From: Candidatus Sigynarchaeota archaeon
GTDB taxonomy: Archaea; Asgardarchaeota; Lokiarchaeia; Sigynarchaeales; Sigynarchaeaceae
Assembly: GCA_030587525.1 (NCBI GenBank)
Contig: JAUQYW010000049.1
Coordinates: 1-36,249 of the forward strand
Direction: 5' to 3'
DNA length: 36,249 bases
The notes under the pieces: generated by a model
What the model was told of the DNA's origin: nothing
What the model saw: the letters and a program-made list of their open reading frames with translations, nothing else
The model's database searches: none
Part shown: positions 23,481-31,511 of the stretch, in pieces
Position numbering within the stretch: the stretch's first letter is position 1
Layout of the letters: each line of letters begins with the position of its first letter
Translations under genes and position numbers: made by a program

Positions 23481-25163
23481 CTAGCGTATCAACAGCGAAA
23501 TCAAGGTGCTTGCCGGGAGAATGATACAAGCCGTCAGGAAAGCCACGAATATCGCGATCCCGATAAAGGACGCGACGAACGCCACCTTGTTGTACTTGTT
23601 AATGCCTTCTGCCTTTTGCGCGGTTCGGGACGTGAAGAGTGTGACGAACGTGGCGGGGAGGAAGACGAAGGACACCAGGCCCGAGAGGGAAAGCTTGAAC
23701 GAGAGCTTCGAATCGGCCAGCGATTCACGATGCATCTCGTCCTTTTCAACGACGTTCAACCACTCGGCATTGTAAAAAGTACCTTCAACATCCAGCTGGG
23801 CTCTTTGCCACCATCTCGTGGAACCCTCAACGGGAATCTTGCGCGCGGGCACCAACACCAAGGCGATGGTTCCCATTATCCATTCTAGCGTGCCCGTGTA
23901 TTTCACCTTCTCCCACAAACGCATAATCACGTGGAAGCTAAGGAGGCTTGTGCCAATAAGGGCCCATGTCCCGGCCCAGTCCATTGGCTTATATGGTGTA
24001 CCATAGAATAGGGTTGTAAACCAATACCGGTTCATCTTGTATATCCATTGGTAAGCATAGATGGTGAAAGCAACGAAACCAAACCGTCTGATGAACGTAG
24101 TTTTCTTTGCAAAGTCCGCGCCGATACCACGAAATTCGACCATCCGGATGATGAGCGCCGTGGCCAAGATCGCAAATCCGTTCAATCCGGTAAATTGCCA
24201 TAGCCATGCTAAGGGTGTCGTTACAGGAACATCGCTATCGGGAGCCCAATGCCTGTGAAAAGAGAGAAGACGATAAACGCTTGCGGCGAAGCTAAATCCT
24301 CCTGTTTGCAATGCATCAAGCACTACCCAGGTGATTCCAGCTGCGCCCACGATGAACATGATCATTCCCACGGTCATCATTTTCCGGGGGAAATCCCGCG
24401 GTATGGATTCGCGTGGTTGCGCGAGGATGATGCCCATGATGCTGCCGACGAATGAGACGGCAAGATATGGAAAGATCGGTTCCATGGGAGTCGCGAGTGG
24501 ATTCATAAAAATTCCAAGCAAGACTTCCCAGAACGGAGATATCCCAAGGTATGGCTTGTACAACGGTTGGCCAGTCATAGGATTCGTGGAGAACGGGTAG
24601 CCGATGCTAGAAAGGCCAGACCATATGAAGGGAGTGACAAAAACAACCGCGATGGCAAGGACCGAGTAAACGAGCACCAGCTGCCTCGTGTTTTTCCAAC
24701 GCCCGCCAACAGACAAGATGCCTTGCACGATGCCGTTGATGACGATGCACCAAGCAATCGTGTGGATGGTCTCGAAGTTGAACCCGTTGTAAAAGATAGA
24801 TGCAACGTTCGTCGCCGAGATGTTGTTCAAGTGATCGGCAAAAGAGCCCATCATCCCGTTGTTCCCAATCGTGCTTTCTGTTAGCATGGCGAATGCCAGG
24901 AGCAAAAATCCACCTATCACTTGCCGGGTGACCAGGCTCTTCACGGATTTCCCGGCTTGCAGGTGGCGGTACATCGATACCATATTTCCTATCGCGGAGA
25001 CGAGGAGGAAAAGGCCCGCAAGCCCGCCGAGAAATTGAAAAACGATCAAGGCTATGAGTGTGATTAATGGCGTGTTGTCGATATTTGCTAAGGCACCGTT
25101 CACGTCGAAGAATTCCGAGACCATGTGCAAGATGAGCATAAGGAAAATAGCCAATCCCCGCAA
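23481..25163 (-). CDS. Polytopic membrane protein, acyltransferase-like (DUF418/DUF1624/HGSNAT-type N-terminus); start uncertain
   Basis: About 560 residues with roughly eleven TMs. The N-terminal region carries the SIDFLRGLAIFLMLILH motif of membrane acyltransferase-like families, whose members transfer acyl groups to sugars or lipids; the active His would be in ILHM. The C-terminal ~130 residues contain a soluble stretch (RWWQRAQLDVEGTFYNAEW) and two further TMs. The TTG at 25163 used here falls inside the conserved motif, so translation should begin upstream. The frame is open back to the stop of the preceding hydrolase gene (25227) but has no ATG or GTG. A CTG at 25190 preceded by GGGGG, or a 1-nt shift in the G5/A4 run that would join the ATGATG at 25208-25213, could supply the start. 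Confidence 0.78.
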   Translation of the reverse strand: MRGLAIFLMLILHMVSEFFDVNGALANIDNTPLITLIALIVFQFLGGLAGLFLLVSAIGNMVSMYRHLQAGKSVKSLVTRQVIGGFLLLAFAMLTESTIGNNGMMGSFADHLNNISATNVASIFYNGFNFETIHTIAWCIVINGIVQGILSVGGRWKNTRQLVLVYSVLAIAVVFVTPFIWSGLSSIGYPFSTNPMTGQPLYKPYLGISPFWEVLLGIFMNPLATPMEPIFPYLAVSFVGSIMGIILAQPRESIPRDFPRKMMTVGMIMFIVGAAGITWVVLDALQTGGFSFAASVYRLLSFHRHWAPDSDVPVTTPLAWLWQFTGLNGFAILATALIIRMVEFRGIGADFAKKTTFIRRFGFVAFTIYAYQWIYKMNRYWFTTLFYGTPYKPMDWAGTWALIGTSLLSFHVIMRLWEKVKYTGTLEWIMGTIALVLVPARKIPVEGSTRWWQRAQLDVEGTFYNAEWLNVVEKDEMHRESLADSKLSFKLSLSGLVSFVFLPATFVTLFTSRTAQKAEGINKYNKVAFVASFIGIAIFVAFLTACIILPASTLISLLIR

Positions 25164-25226
25164 GAAATCAATACTTGCATATCTTCTCAGGATACGTTCC
25201 CCCTTTTCATCATATTTGGATTGAAA

Positions 25227-26126
25227 TTAGGACCCATTTTTCATAGATTTCTTCTTTTCGAGAACAGTGTTGAGAAAGGAATCGATATCGGCAAAGACCT
25301 CGTCCCGGTCGGCCTCGTAGAGCACGCCATGGTAATCGTTCGCCCGGTGACGAAGCACTTTGAAGGTTCGTTCAGGCAAGCCGTTATAGAATACCTTGAC
25401 ATCGCTTTCCTTCACGAAGTTGTCCAGGCCAGCCGACAACAAATACAGCGGGATGTCCGAATCCCACCGTGCCTGGCCTTTACCCTTGATGCCCGCCTTG
25501 TTTATGCTCTTGAAAATCTCGCCCAAATAGCCGATCGAGACCTTGTCCAGGGCAATCGGGTCGGGTTGGAGGATGATGGATTTAGGGTCGTGGCTGCCCA
25601 TGCCGGCATATCGAGCGATGGGAATGCGTGCCACGGGACAGAACGCGAGCAGCAGCCCAGCGCCGAGCCACAAGTACCACGGCAGCGAAACGGTTCCGAT
25701 CGCTGGTACGAGCCCGACCACCGCGCTCACGTGGCCATCTGCGGTGTCGCGATGGTGAAGGACGTAATCGACGCATGCAAGGCCGCCAAGGCTGCTCCCG
25801 AGCAAAAAGACGGGTTCGCCGTGCGCGAGTTCTTGACATTTTTTCACGAGGCACGAAACTGCCTTGGGCAAGAGCTTCCAGTGCGCCTTCAGTGCCCGTT
25901 TCTCCGCTGGCTGCCAGTGGCCCAAGCCAGGCAGGTCGATGGCAACCGTGATCCAGCCCCGGTTCGCCATGAACGGGCCGAGATAGTGAAATCCCAGCTC
26001 CGCGTGGACTCCAAACCCGTGCAGCGCCGCGATCACGCCTTTCACGGGCGTGGCGGGATCATCCGGCTTCCACATAACCAGTTTCAATGCTTGTGGCTGG
26101 AAATCGAGGTGTCCGTGTTCCATCAT
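25227..26126 (-). CDS. Alpha/beta hydrolase, lysophospholipase/monoglyceride lipase-like
   Basis: A 299-residue serine hydrolase. The oxyanion-hole motif is ALHGFGVH (~34-41), the nucleophile elbow is G110-S-S112-L-G114, the acid is Asp235 in LLSAGLDNFV and the base is His266 in NDYHGVLYE. This order and spacing fit the Hydrolase_4 (PF12146-type) lysophospholipases. A hydrophobic lid around 146-170 (VSLPWYLWLGAGLLLAF) could contact membranes or lipid substrate. No signal peptide is seen. The downstream membrane acyltransferase-like gene is in the same frame, separated only by this gene's TAA and 21 codons, so the two are almost certainly co-transcribed and may act on the same lipid or glycolipid. 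Confidence 0.9.
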   Translation of the reverse strand: MMEHGHLDFQPQALKLVMWKPDDPATPVKGVIAALHGFGVHAELGFHYLGPFMANRGWITVAIDLPGLGHWQPAEKRALKAHWKLLPKAVSCLVKKCQELAHGEPVFLLGSSLGGLACVDYVLHHRDTADGHVSAVVGLVPAIGTVSLPWYLWLGAGLLLAFCPVARIPIARYAGMGSHDPKSIILQPDPIALDKVSIGYLGEIFKSINKAGIKGKGQARWDSDIPLYLLSAGLDNFVKESDVKVFYNGLPERTFKVLRHRANDYHGVLYEADRDEVFADIDSFLNTVLEKKKSMKNGS

Positions 26127-26261
26127 GGCAAGTCACTGGTTGATCGTGTGTTGCTTAAGCTTCTCGTGGAGGTACATTTAAACGTGATGCCCCCGGTTCC
26201 AAGCTAACCTATATCTGTTTCGAGGGATAGCTTCGTGATAAGGAATAGCGAAGTGAGATTC

Positions 26262-27311
26262 ATGGACAAGATTAAGGCTTGCATCATCGGCTCGGGCTTC
26301 ATCGCTGAACACCACGCTCTCGCTTATTCACAATTGCAGAACGTCGAATTGATTGGCATCTCATCGCTCATCGAGGAACAAGCAAATATCTTGATGAAGA
26401 AATATAAGATCCCGGGAAAGCCATACAAGGAGTACAAGGAATTGCTGAAATTGAAGCCGGATGTCGTGTCGGTGTGCTTGCCGAACTTCTTGCACAAGGA
26501 CGTGACGACCGATGTGTTAAACGTGGGTGCCCACGCACTCGTGGAAAAACCGCTGGCGAGGACCGTGGCCGAGGGCAGGGCCATGCTGGACGCTGAGAAA
26601 AAATCCGGCAAGAAGATCTTCTATTGCGAGAACAACATGTACGCGCCCACCTTTTCGAAAGTCAAGCAAATCATCGACGAAGGTGCCTTGGGAAAAATTT
26701 ACATGGGCCGTGGAAAGGAGCAGCACAGCGGACCGCACTCCAGCTGGTTTTACAACAAAGACCAAGCCGGCGGCGGGGCGCTCGCCGATCTCGGAATTCA
26801 TGATATCGCATGCCTGGTGTGGTATCTCGGCTGCGACGTGAAAAAGGTGTTTTGCCAGACCACGATCACCATCCCGGATCGGGGCACCTTCGGCAAATGC
26901 GATGTCGAGGACAATGCGGTCGGTATCCTCTACTTTGACAACGGGGCGCAGGTGGTCATCGAGGAATCGTGGTGCGCTCCCGGCGGCTATGACATGCGGT
27001 TCGAGCTCTTCGGCACGGATGGCCAGCTCAAGGTTGCGCCGACGTTCAGCAACCTAGTGAGCGTGTATTCCGAAAAGGGCTACGGATATGCGGTCGAAAA
27101 GGCCAGCTCAACTAAGGGATGGACATTCCCTGTGCCATCAGAGGCGTGGAATTTCGGATACCCGCAAGAGGTCGCGCATTTCATCGACTGCATCGTCGCT
27201 AACAAGAAACCCCTGACAGATGGCACCTATGGTTTGAAGATCCTCAACATTGTCGAGGCTATGTACAAGAGCGCCCAGTCTGGCAAGATCGAGCCTGTTC
27301 CGAGGCTCTAA
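26262..27311 (+). CDS. Gfo/Idh/MocA-family NAD(P)-dependent oxidoreductase
   Basis: A 349-residue enzyme starting at ATG 26262, preceded by GTGA at a good spacing; an upstream in-frame GTG (26235) would add nine residues that do not belong to the fold. The Rossmann motif IIGSGFIAEHH lies at 8-18, the family motif VEKPLA at 94-99 and the catalytic-type DLGIHD (Asp176...His180) after an AGGGAL loop. The C-terminal domain is the usual open beta-sheet. Such enzymes oxidise or reduce sugars, inositols or sugar-nucleotide derivatives; specificity cannot be told. It is divergent from the hydrolase, and the aldo/keto reductase gene follows on the same strand with its own TATA-like box. Confidence 0.93.
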   Translation: MDKIKACIIGSGFIAEHHALAYSQLQNVELIGISSLIEEQANILMKKYKIPGKPYKEYKELLKLKPDVVSVCLPNFLHKDVTTDVLNVGAHALVEKPLARTVAEGRAMLDAEKKSGKKIFYCENNMYAPTFSKVKQIIDEGALGKIYMGRGKEQHSGPHSSWFYNKDQAGGGALADLGIHDIACLVWYLGCDVKKVFCQTTITIPDRGTFGKCDVEDNAVGILYFDNGAQVVIEESWCAPGGYDMRFELFGTDGQLKVAPTFSNLVSVYSEKGYGYAVEKASSTKGWTFPVPSEAWNFGYPQEVAHFIDCIVANKKPLTDGTYGLKILNIVEAMYKSAQSGKIEPVPRL

Positions 27312-27345
27312 CTCTTTTTCCGATATTTTCCCCCGAAAGTATCCG

Positions 27346-27353
27346 TTTTATTA
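27346..27353 (+). promoter_or_regulatory. TATA-like box before the aldo/keto reductase gene
   Basis: CCG followed by TTTTATTA lies 24-31 nt upstream of the ATG at 27377, a spacing that implies a leaderless transcript. No ribosome binding site precedes the ATG. Confidence 0.4.
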
Positions 27354-27376
27354 CGTCCCCCGAACGATTTTCAAAT

Positions 27377-28585
27377 ATGCAGTACCGAAAAATGGGAAAT
27401 AAAACGATTAAGTGGGAGGTGTCTGCCCTTGGCTTTGGTTGCATGCGGCTCCCAATCAAAAAGATCCTTTTCATCAAGAAAGTCAACGAGCTGGAAACGA
27501 TTCGCATCATCCGCCACGCGATCAACAACGGCGTGAATTACATCGACACGGCTTACGGATATCACATGGGCAAGAGCGAGGTCATCGTCGGCAATGCCCT
27601 CCAGGACGGCTACCGGCAGAAGGTGCACCTCGTGACCAAGTTACCCATGTATAAAGTGAAGGCCGCAGGCGATGTCGAGAAGCTCTGCCGGGAGCAGCTC
27701 AAGAAGCTACAAACCGATTATCTCGACATTTACTTGTTCCATGGCTTGAACAAGGAACGTTTCCAGAAGCAGGTTAAGCAATTGGATCTGGTCGTCGAGA
27801 TGGAAAAGCTCAAGGAAAAAGGCTTGATCAAGCATTTTGGTTTCTCGTTTCACGACAACTTCCAGGCGTTCAAGGAAATCATCGATTACCACGATTGGGA
27901 AGCGTGTCAAATTCAGTACAATTACCTCGACCAGGACACGCAGGCCACGACCAAGGGGCTTGAGTATGCCGCGAGCAAGGGCATCGCGGTCATCATCATG
28001 GAACCGCTCAAGGGTGGTCACCTCGCGAATCCGAAGCCGGAAATCAAGGAGATTTTCGACAAGGCGAGCATCAAGCGAACGCCGGTTGACTGGGGGCTGC
28101 AGTTCGTGTGGAACCGGCCCGAAGTATCGGTCGTGCTGAGCGGTATGAGCAGCTTCGAGCAAGTCAAGCAAAACCTGGAATCCGCGGGCAAATCGGGAGC
28201 CAGCAAGCTCACGGCTGCAGAGCTTGGCATCATCAAGCAAGCTAGCGAGGTATTCAAGAAATCCATCCTCGTCCCGTGCACCGCGTGCGAATATTGTATG
28301 CCGTGCCCGAGCGGCGTGGCGATTCCCCGGAATTTCTCGATCTTGAACAGTTTTTCCAGCCACAAGGACTTGAAAAGGGCGAAAAAGGAGTACAAGAAGC
28401 TCGCCGCGGACAAGGACGCCTTGAGCACTGCAAAGGACAACGGCATGGCAGCGTTGTGCTCCAAATGCAAGAAATGCCTCGAAAAGTGTCCCCAATCTAT
28501 CGACATCCCGGGCGAGCTCGAAAAGGTGAATTCGGTGCTTAGTGGAACTCGGTCCATGGATGAGGTCTACTCAAGGAAGAATTAA
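27377..28585 (+). CDS. Aldo/keto reductase with C-terminal ferredoxin-type domain
   Basis: A 402-residue fusion. Residues 1-280 are an AKR barrel with the catalytic tetrad Asp57, Tyr62, Lys88 and His122 (YIDTAYGY, VTKLP, LFHGL). Residues ~295-380 are an Fe-S domain with Cys301/304/307/310 (CTACEYCMPCP) and Cys361/364/367/371 (CSKCKKCLEKCP), enough for two [4Fe-4S] clusters. This architecture is common in anaerobic archaea and bacteria and suggests electron exchange between ferredoxin and a carbonyl substrate, rather than simple NADPH use. The substrate is unknown. It is probably monocistronic, with a TATA-like box upstream and a T7 tract just after the stop. Confidence 0.94.
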   Translation: MQYRKMGNKTIKWEVSALGFGCMRLPIKKILFIKKVNELETIRIIRHAINNGVNYIDTAYGYHMGKSEVIVGNALQDGYRQKVHLVTKLPMYKVKAAGDVEKLCREQLKKLQTDYLDIYLFHGLNKERFQKQVKQLDLVVEMEKLKEKGLIKHFGFSFHDNFQAFKEIIDYHDWEACQIQYNYLDQDTQATTKGLEYAASKGIAVIIMEPLKGGHLANPKPEIKEIFDKASIKRTPVDWGLQFVWNRPEVSVVLSGMSSFEQVKQNLESAGKSGASKLTAAELGIIKQASEVFKKSILVPCTACEYCMPCPSGVAIPRNFSILNSFSSHKDLKRAKKEYKKLAADKDALSTAKDNGMAALCSKCKKCLEKCPQSIDIPGELEKVNSVLSGTRSMDEVYSRKN

Positions 28586-28587
28586 GG

Positions 28588-28594
28588 TTTTTTT
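28588..28594 (+). terminator. Oligo-T tract after the aldo/keto reductase gene
   Basis: Seven T residues start 3 nt after the stop codon, followed by further T-rich sequence to ~28607. The opposing gene ends at 28659. Confidence 0.45.
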
Positions 28595-28658
28595 CCTTTC
28601 TGGTTTTTCCGTAGGTTACCTTGGTTACATGAAATATAATAAAGAAAAAATAGAGATT

Positions 28659-29447
28659 TTAGCTAAGACGCATCAACCGTGTTTTCCGGCAAGTTATAAT
28701 TGCCAATGCTCCAATACCGAGCACCACACAAGCCAGGGTGACGTATCCAGATAAGATCGTGCCAATAGCGGGATTTGTTGCCCGTAGAACAGTTATCACG
28801 ATGCAGTTGGACACCGTTTGCCCTGCCTGGTTGTGAGCTATGACGATGTAATAATACATGCTGGAATTTAATCCGGAGATATCGAAGGTTGTTGAAGTAA
28901 GGCTATCTGTAACATTCGTCAAGCTTCCGTTGATTTGCGTGATGTAACTACCATACACGTAAACGGAATAACTCACCACTCCCGTCGAATTAGTCCAAGT
29001 CAACGTGAACGAGCCATCCGTGTCGGGATTGCTAGCATTCGATGATAACGTGAATGATCCAGGCAAAATCCGCACCGCGACGTGAATGTAATTGGATAGC
29101 CGCTCACCAGCGTTATTGTAGGCCATAATTGCAAAGTAATAGTCGCCATTCGCTCTGGTTAAAGGCCACGTGGTCATAGTAATTTGATGCGCAATTTCTT
29201 GGACGGAACCGTTGATGACCATAATAGGCGTGGCACACGTGTAGATCGTGTAGTTGTTGGCATCCGTTGATACCGTCCAGCTCACCGTGAAGTTTACATC
29301 GGGGTCGGGATAGACGGCATCGGACGACAACGTGAACGCGGCCGGAGGAACCCGAACATTAACGGGAATGCTATTGGAGAACGTGTTCCCAGTACCATTG
29401 TACTTGAATAGCTCTTGCAGACTTGTCCATAAGTACACTTGAAACAT
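28659..29447 (-). pseudogene. Fn3-like repeat protein with C-terminal membrane anchor, probably 5'-truncated
   Basis: The frame encodes 262 residues: the tail end of one Fn3-like beta-sandwich (~14-34), two complete repeats beginning PPAAFTLSSDA (~34) and LPGSFTLSSNA (~128), each ~90 residues and containing YNNAG or HNQAG turns, and one C-terminal TM (~233-255) followed by basic residues. This is the layout of an archaeal surface protein, and many N-x-S/T sequons fit that. However, there is no signal peptide, and the first domain is represented only by its last strands (KYNGTGNTFSNSI) after an unrelated MFQVYLWTSLQE start. I infer loss of the 5' part. It could still be expressed if another mechanism inserts it into the membrane. 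No matching upstream piece was found in other frames. Confidence 0.55.
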
Positions 29448-29603
29448 GGACTTTTACTCTATCTCATTTAGAGAAGAACGATTATAATATGAATTCACAA
29501 CACGTCCTATATATCCTTCATAAGCAATATTACGAAAAATATGAATCTGATGCATTGACACGAATATTTTAAAAGCGTATGCATTTTTTCGCGCCATGTT
29601 AAG

Positions 29604-29613
29604 ATTTATTAAA
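29604..29613 (+). promoter_or_regulatory. TATA-like box upstream of the small GTPase gene
   Basis: ATTTATTAAA in the 254-nt gap between the Fn3-like gene and the GTPase would give a start site near 29635-29640 and a leader of ~65 nt. The rest of the gap is AT-rich, with no gene or repeat recognised. Confidence 0.35.
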
Positions 29614-29701
29614 GCTTAGGAGAAGATTCGTATGAATACGTTGAGGATTTCGGTAGCTTGAGAACGTCGTGAGAGAAGTAGACATAAATAGGAAAACCAT
29701 C

Positions 29702-30274
29702 ATGTCGAAGAGTTTCGATTATAATTTCAAAATTGTAACCGGAGGTGCTGGTGGCGTGGGAAAAACCACGTTCCTGCATCGGTACCTTACGAACCAATTT
29801 TTTGCGAATACAGCCTTGACGGTCGGCGTGCAACTGCATTCACACTTGATCGAACGACAGGGAAAGAAAATCTCGCTTGTGATATGGGACCTGGGAGGCC
29901 AGGAACATTTTCGCTTCGTGCAAGACAAGTTCATCAAGGGAGCGGTCGCAGGGCTCGTTTTCTTCGACATTAGCAGCATCGGATCGATTCTCCAGGTTCC
30001 GGAATGGGTTACTCTCTTTCGAAAGAACGCCGCGCCGAACATCCCGATCTTGCTCGTCGGCACGAAAATGGACATCGCCAGTGAAGAAATGCAGCAGCAA
30101 GCAGAAACCGAAGCGGCAATTCGCATCAAGGAGCTCGATCTCTGCGGTTACATCGCGACCTCATCGAAATGGGGAAAGAATGTCGAGGAAGCGATCTATT
30201 CCCTGGTGGATGCCTTGCTGGTGCAAAGGATGAGCGCAACAGGCACGGCGCATCCGAGCACGGCTTTTAATTAA
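29702..30274 (+). CDS. Ras-superfamily small GTPase (Rab/Arf-like)
   Basis: A 190-residue GTPase from ATG 29702; an in-frame GTG at 29669 would add eleven residues outside the fold. All G motifs are visible: G1 GGAGGVGKT (14-22), the G2 Thr in the NTALTVG loop (Thr40), G3 DLGGQE (63-68), G4 TKMD (121-124) and G5 ATSSK (152-156). The order and length match Rab/Ras proteins, but G3 reads WDLGGQE, closer to Arf/Sar (WDxGGQ) than to Ras/Rab (WDTAGQE). The C-terminus (HPSTAFN) has no Cys for prenylation and there is no N-terminal Gly2, so lipid anchoring is not evident. Abundant divergent small GTPases are characteristic of Asgard archaea. No GAP, GEF, roadblock or longin gene is nearby. Confidence 0.92.
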   Translation: MSKSFDYNFKIVTGGAGGVGKTTFLHRYLTNQFFANTALTVGVQLHSHLIERQGKKISLVIWDLGGQEHFRFVQDKFIKGAVAGLVFFDISSIGSILQVPEWVTLFRKNAAPNIPILLVGTKMDIASEEMQQQAETEAAIRIKELDLCGYIATSSKWGKNVEEAIYSLVDALLVQRMSATGTAHPSTAFN

Positions 30275-30294
30275 AAATGGAGAGAGAAATCTTT

Positions 30295-31398
30295 CTATTC
30301 CTTCGATTCCTTGAGTTCCTGATTTTGTTTCGGTTTTTTTTTTACCGAGAGCAAATTAACGAGGTAGAGCAATGAGAATCGATAGAGGGCCTCGAAAATA
30401 AAGAATGCCGAGATATTATAATTGGCAAGCGCCAAGGTTTTTGAAAAAAGAAGGATGTTCAATGGCACGCTGATGAATATCATCAAGAAAATGAAACGAG
30501 ATAAACCCTTCTCGACATTCAAATATCCAAAATACATGTAGACACAGAGAATAACCGTTGTTATCGTTAACAAGATATACGAAAGCTGTAATTCGGGAGG
30601 TGTGAAGAAAATGGCGATGATCATTCCAATTGGTACAACTATGTGATTAGTGGATGCGTCTCTTGCCTTTGATTCGTCTATATGGGTTGTTAATTTTCCA
30701 TCCTTTGACTGCACAATTAAACGATCGAGGATTTTAAGAAAATCGTATTTCTTCTCTCTTTGAGGATCTTTTTTTATGGCGTGTGATGCGTTAATGAATA
30801 AATAACCGATGACGAATGAAAGACAAAGGATCAAGCTAAAAACTATGATGATTGGTGAAAAAGAATACTTGAAAAAACCGCTCATCATGAGGACGGTAAA
30901 ACCCGAAGCGCCAATTATAAGATAGCCAATTCCAATCGGCAACAATCGCTTACCATCGTTTTTACCCAAATCTTCCGCATTTGACAGATGTACCCATATC
31001 GGGGATAGAAAACGGGCTGAGAGGGTGACGAGAATGCCAAATGTAAAAGATATGATAGCAGCTACCAAATCCATTGAAAAAAGGGCAATTATCGAGATTG
31101 TAAAGTGCAGGTAAGCATAATACAATAAATAACCAAGTTTTAACCGTTTTACAAGCAATATGATCGGGATCCACAACGCTAATGATACAAAGAAGGAAAT
31201 GATATACCCGGGTTCAAAAAAAGTTAACCAAAACCAGAGCGTGAGGAAAAAAAAACCGGGCAGCAGCACATAAACAAAACCAAGAAGAAGAATATCCCCC
31301 ATTAGACTTAAAAATCCATCGTTTGATTTTTTCTCTGCTCTCTTCTCTGCTATGCTATTGGATTTTTTTTCGGGATTTTTTTCCTCCATATTGTTCAT
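30295..31398 (-). CDS. Polytopic membrane protein of unknown function
   Basis: A 367-residue protein from ATG 31398; the frame opens 6 nt earlier at a GTG. The first ~30 residues are highly charged (Lys/Glu-rich), then about ten TMs follow, with one longer soluble loop (~210-255) that is also charged (KKDPQREKKYDF...), and a Lys/Glu-rich C-terminal tail. I recognise no family or catalytic motif. Base composition is clearly more AT-rich than in the surrounding metabolic genes, which may reflect hydrophobic codons or foreign origin. A good TATA box lies 28-38 nt upstream. It converges on the GTPase gene with a 20-nt gap; no functional link is implied. Confidence 0.8.
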   Translation of the reverse strand: MNNMEEKNPEKKSNSIAEKRAEKKSNDGFLSLMGDILLLGFVYVLLPGFFFLTLWFWLTFFEPGYIISFFVSLALWIPIILLVKRLKLGYLLYYAYLHFTISIIALFSMDLVAAIISFTFGILVTLSARFLSPIWVHLSNAEDLGKNDGKRLLPIGIGYLIIGASGFTVLMMSGFFKYSFSPIIIVFSLILCLSFVIGYLFINASHAIKKDPQREKKYDFLKILDRLIVQSKDGKLTTHIDESKARDASTNHIVVPIGMIIAIFFTPPELQLSYILLTITTVILCVYMYFGYLNVEKGLSRFIFLMIFISVPLNILLFSKTLALANYNISAFFIFEALYRFSLLYLVNLLSVKKKPKQNQELKESKE

Positions 31399-31425
31399 CG
31401 CCACGAATTTTATTTGGATTCTACC

Positions 31426-31436
31426 TATTTAAACGG
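31426..31436 (-). promoter_or_regulatory. TATA box for the 30295-31398 membrane-protein gene
   Basis: On the minus strand the element reads CCGTTTAAATA, ending 28 nt upstream of the ATG at 31398. The ATG is the only start consistent with leaderless expression from this box. Confidence 0.5.
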
Positions 31437-31511
31437 AGGAATAGGGGAAAGAGACACGAGCAGAATATAAAACATACATTGGAACGCTACGCCGATACAG
31501 GTATCTTAGAA

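Noticed and set aside
25125..26207. Long plus-strand frame (360 codons) opposite the alpha/beta hydrolase
   Set aside because: Shadow of a gene with a clear catalytic triad; no family features.
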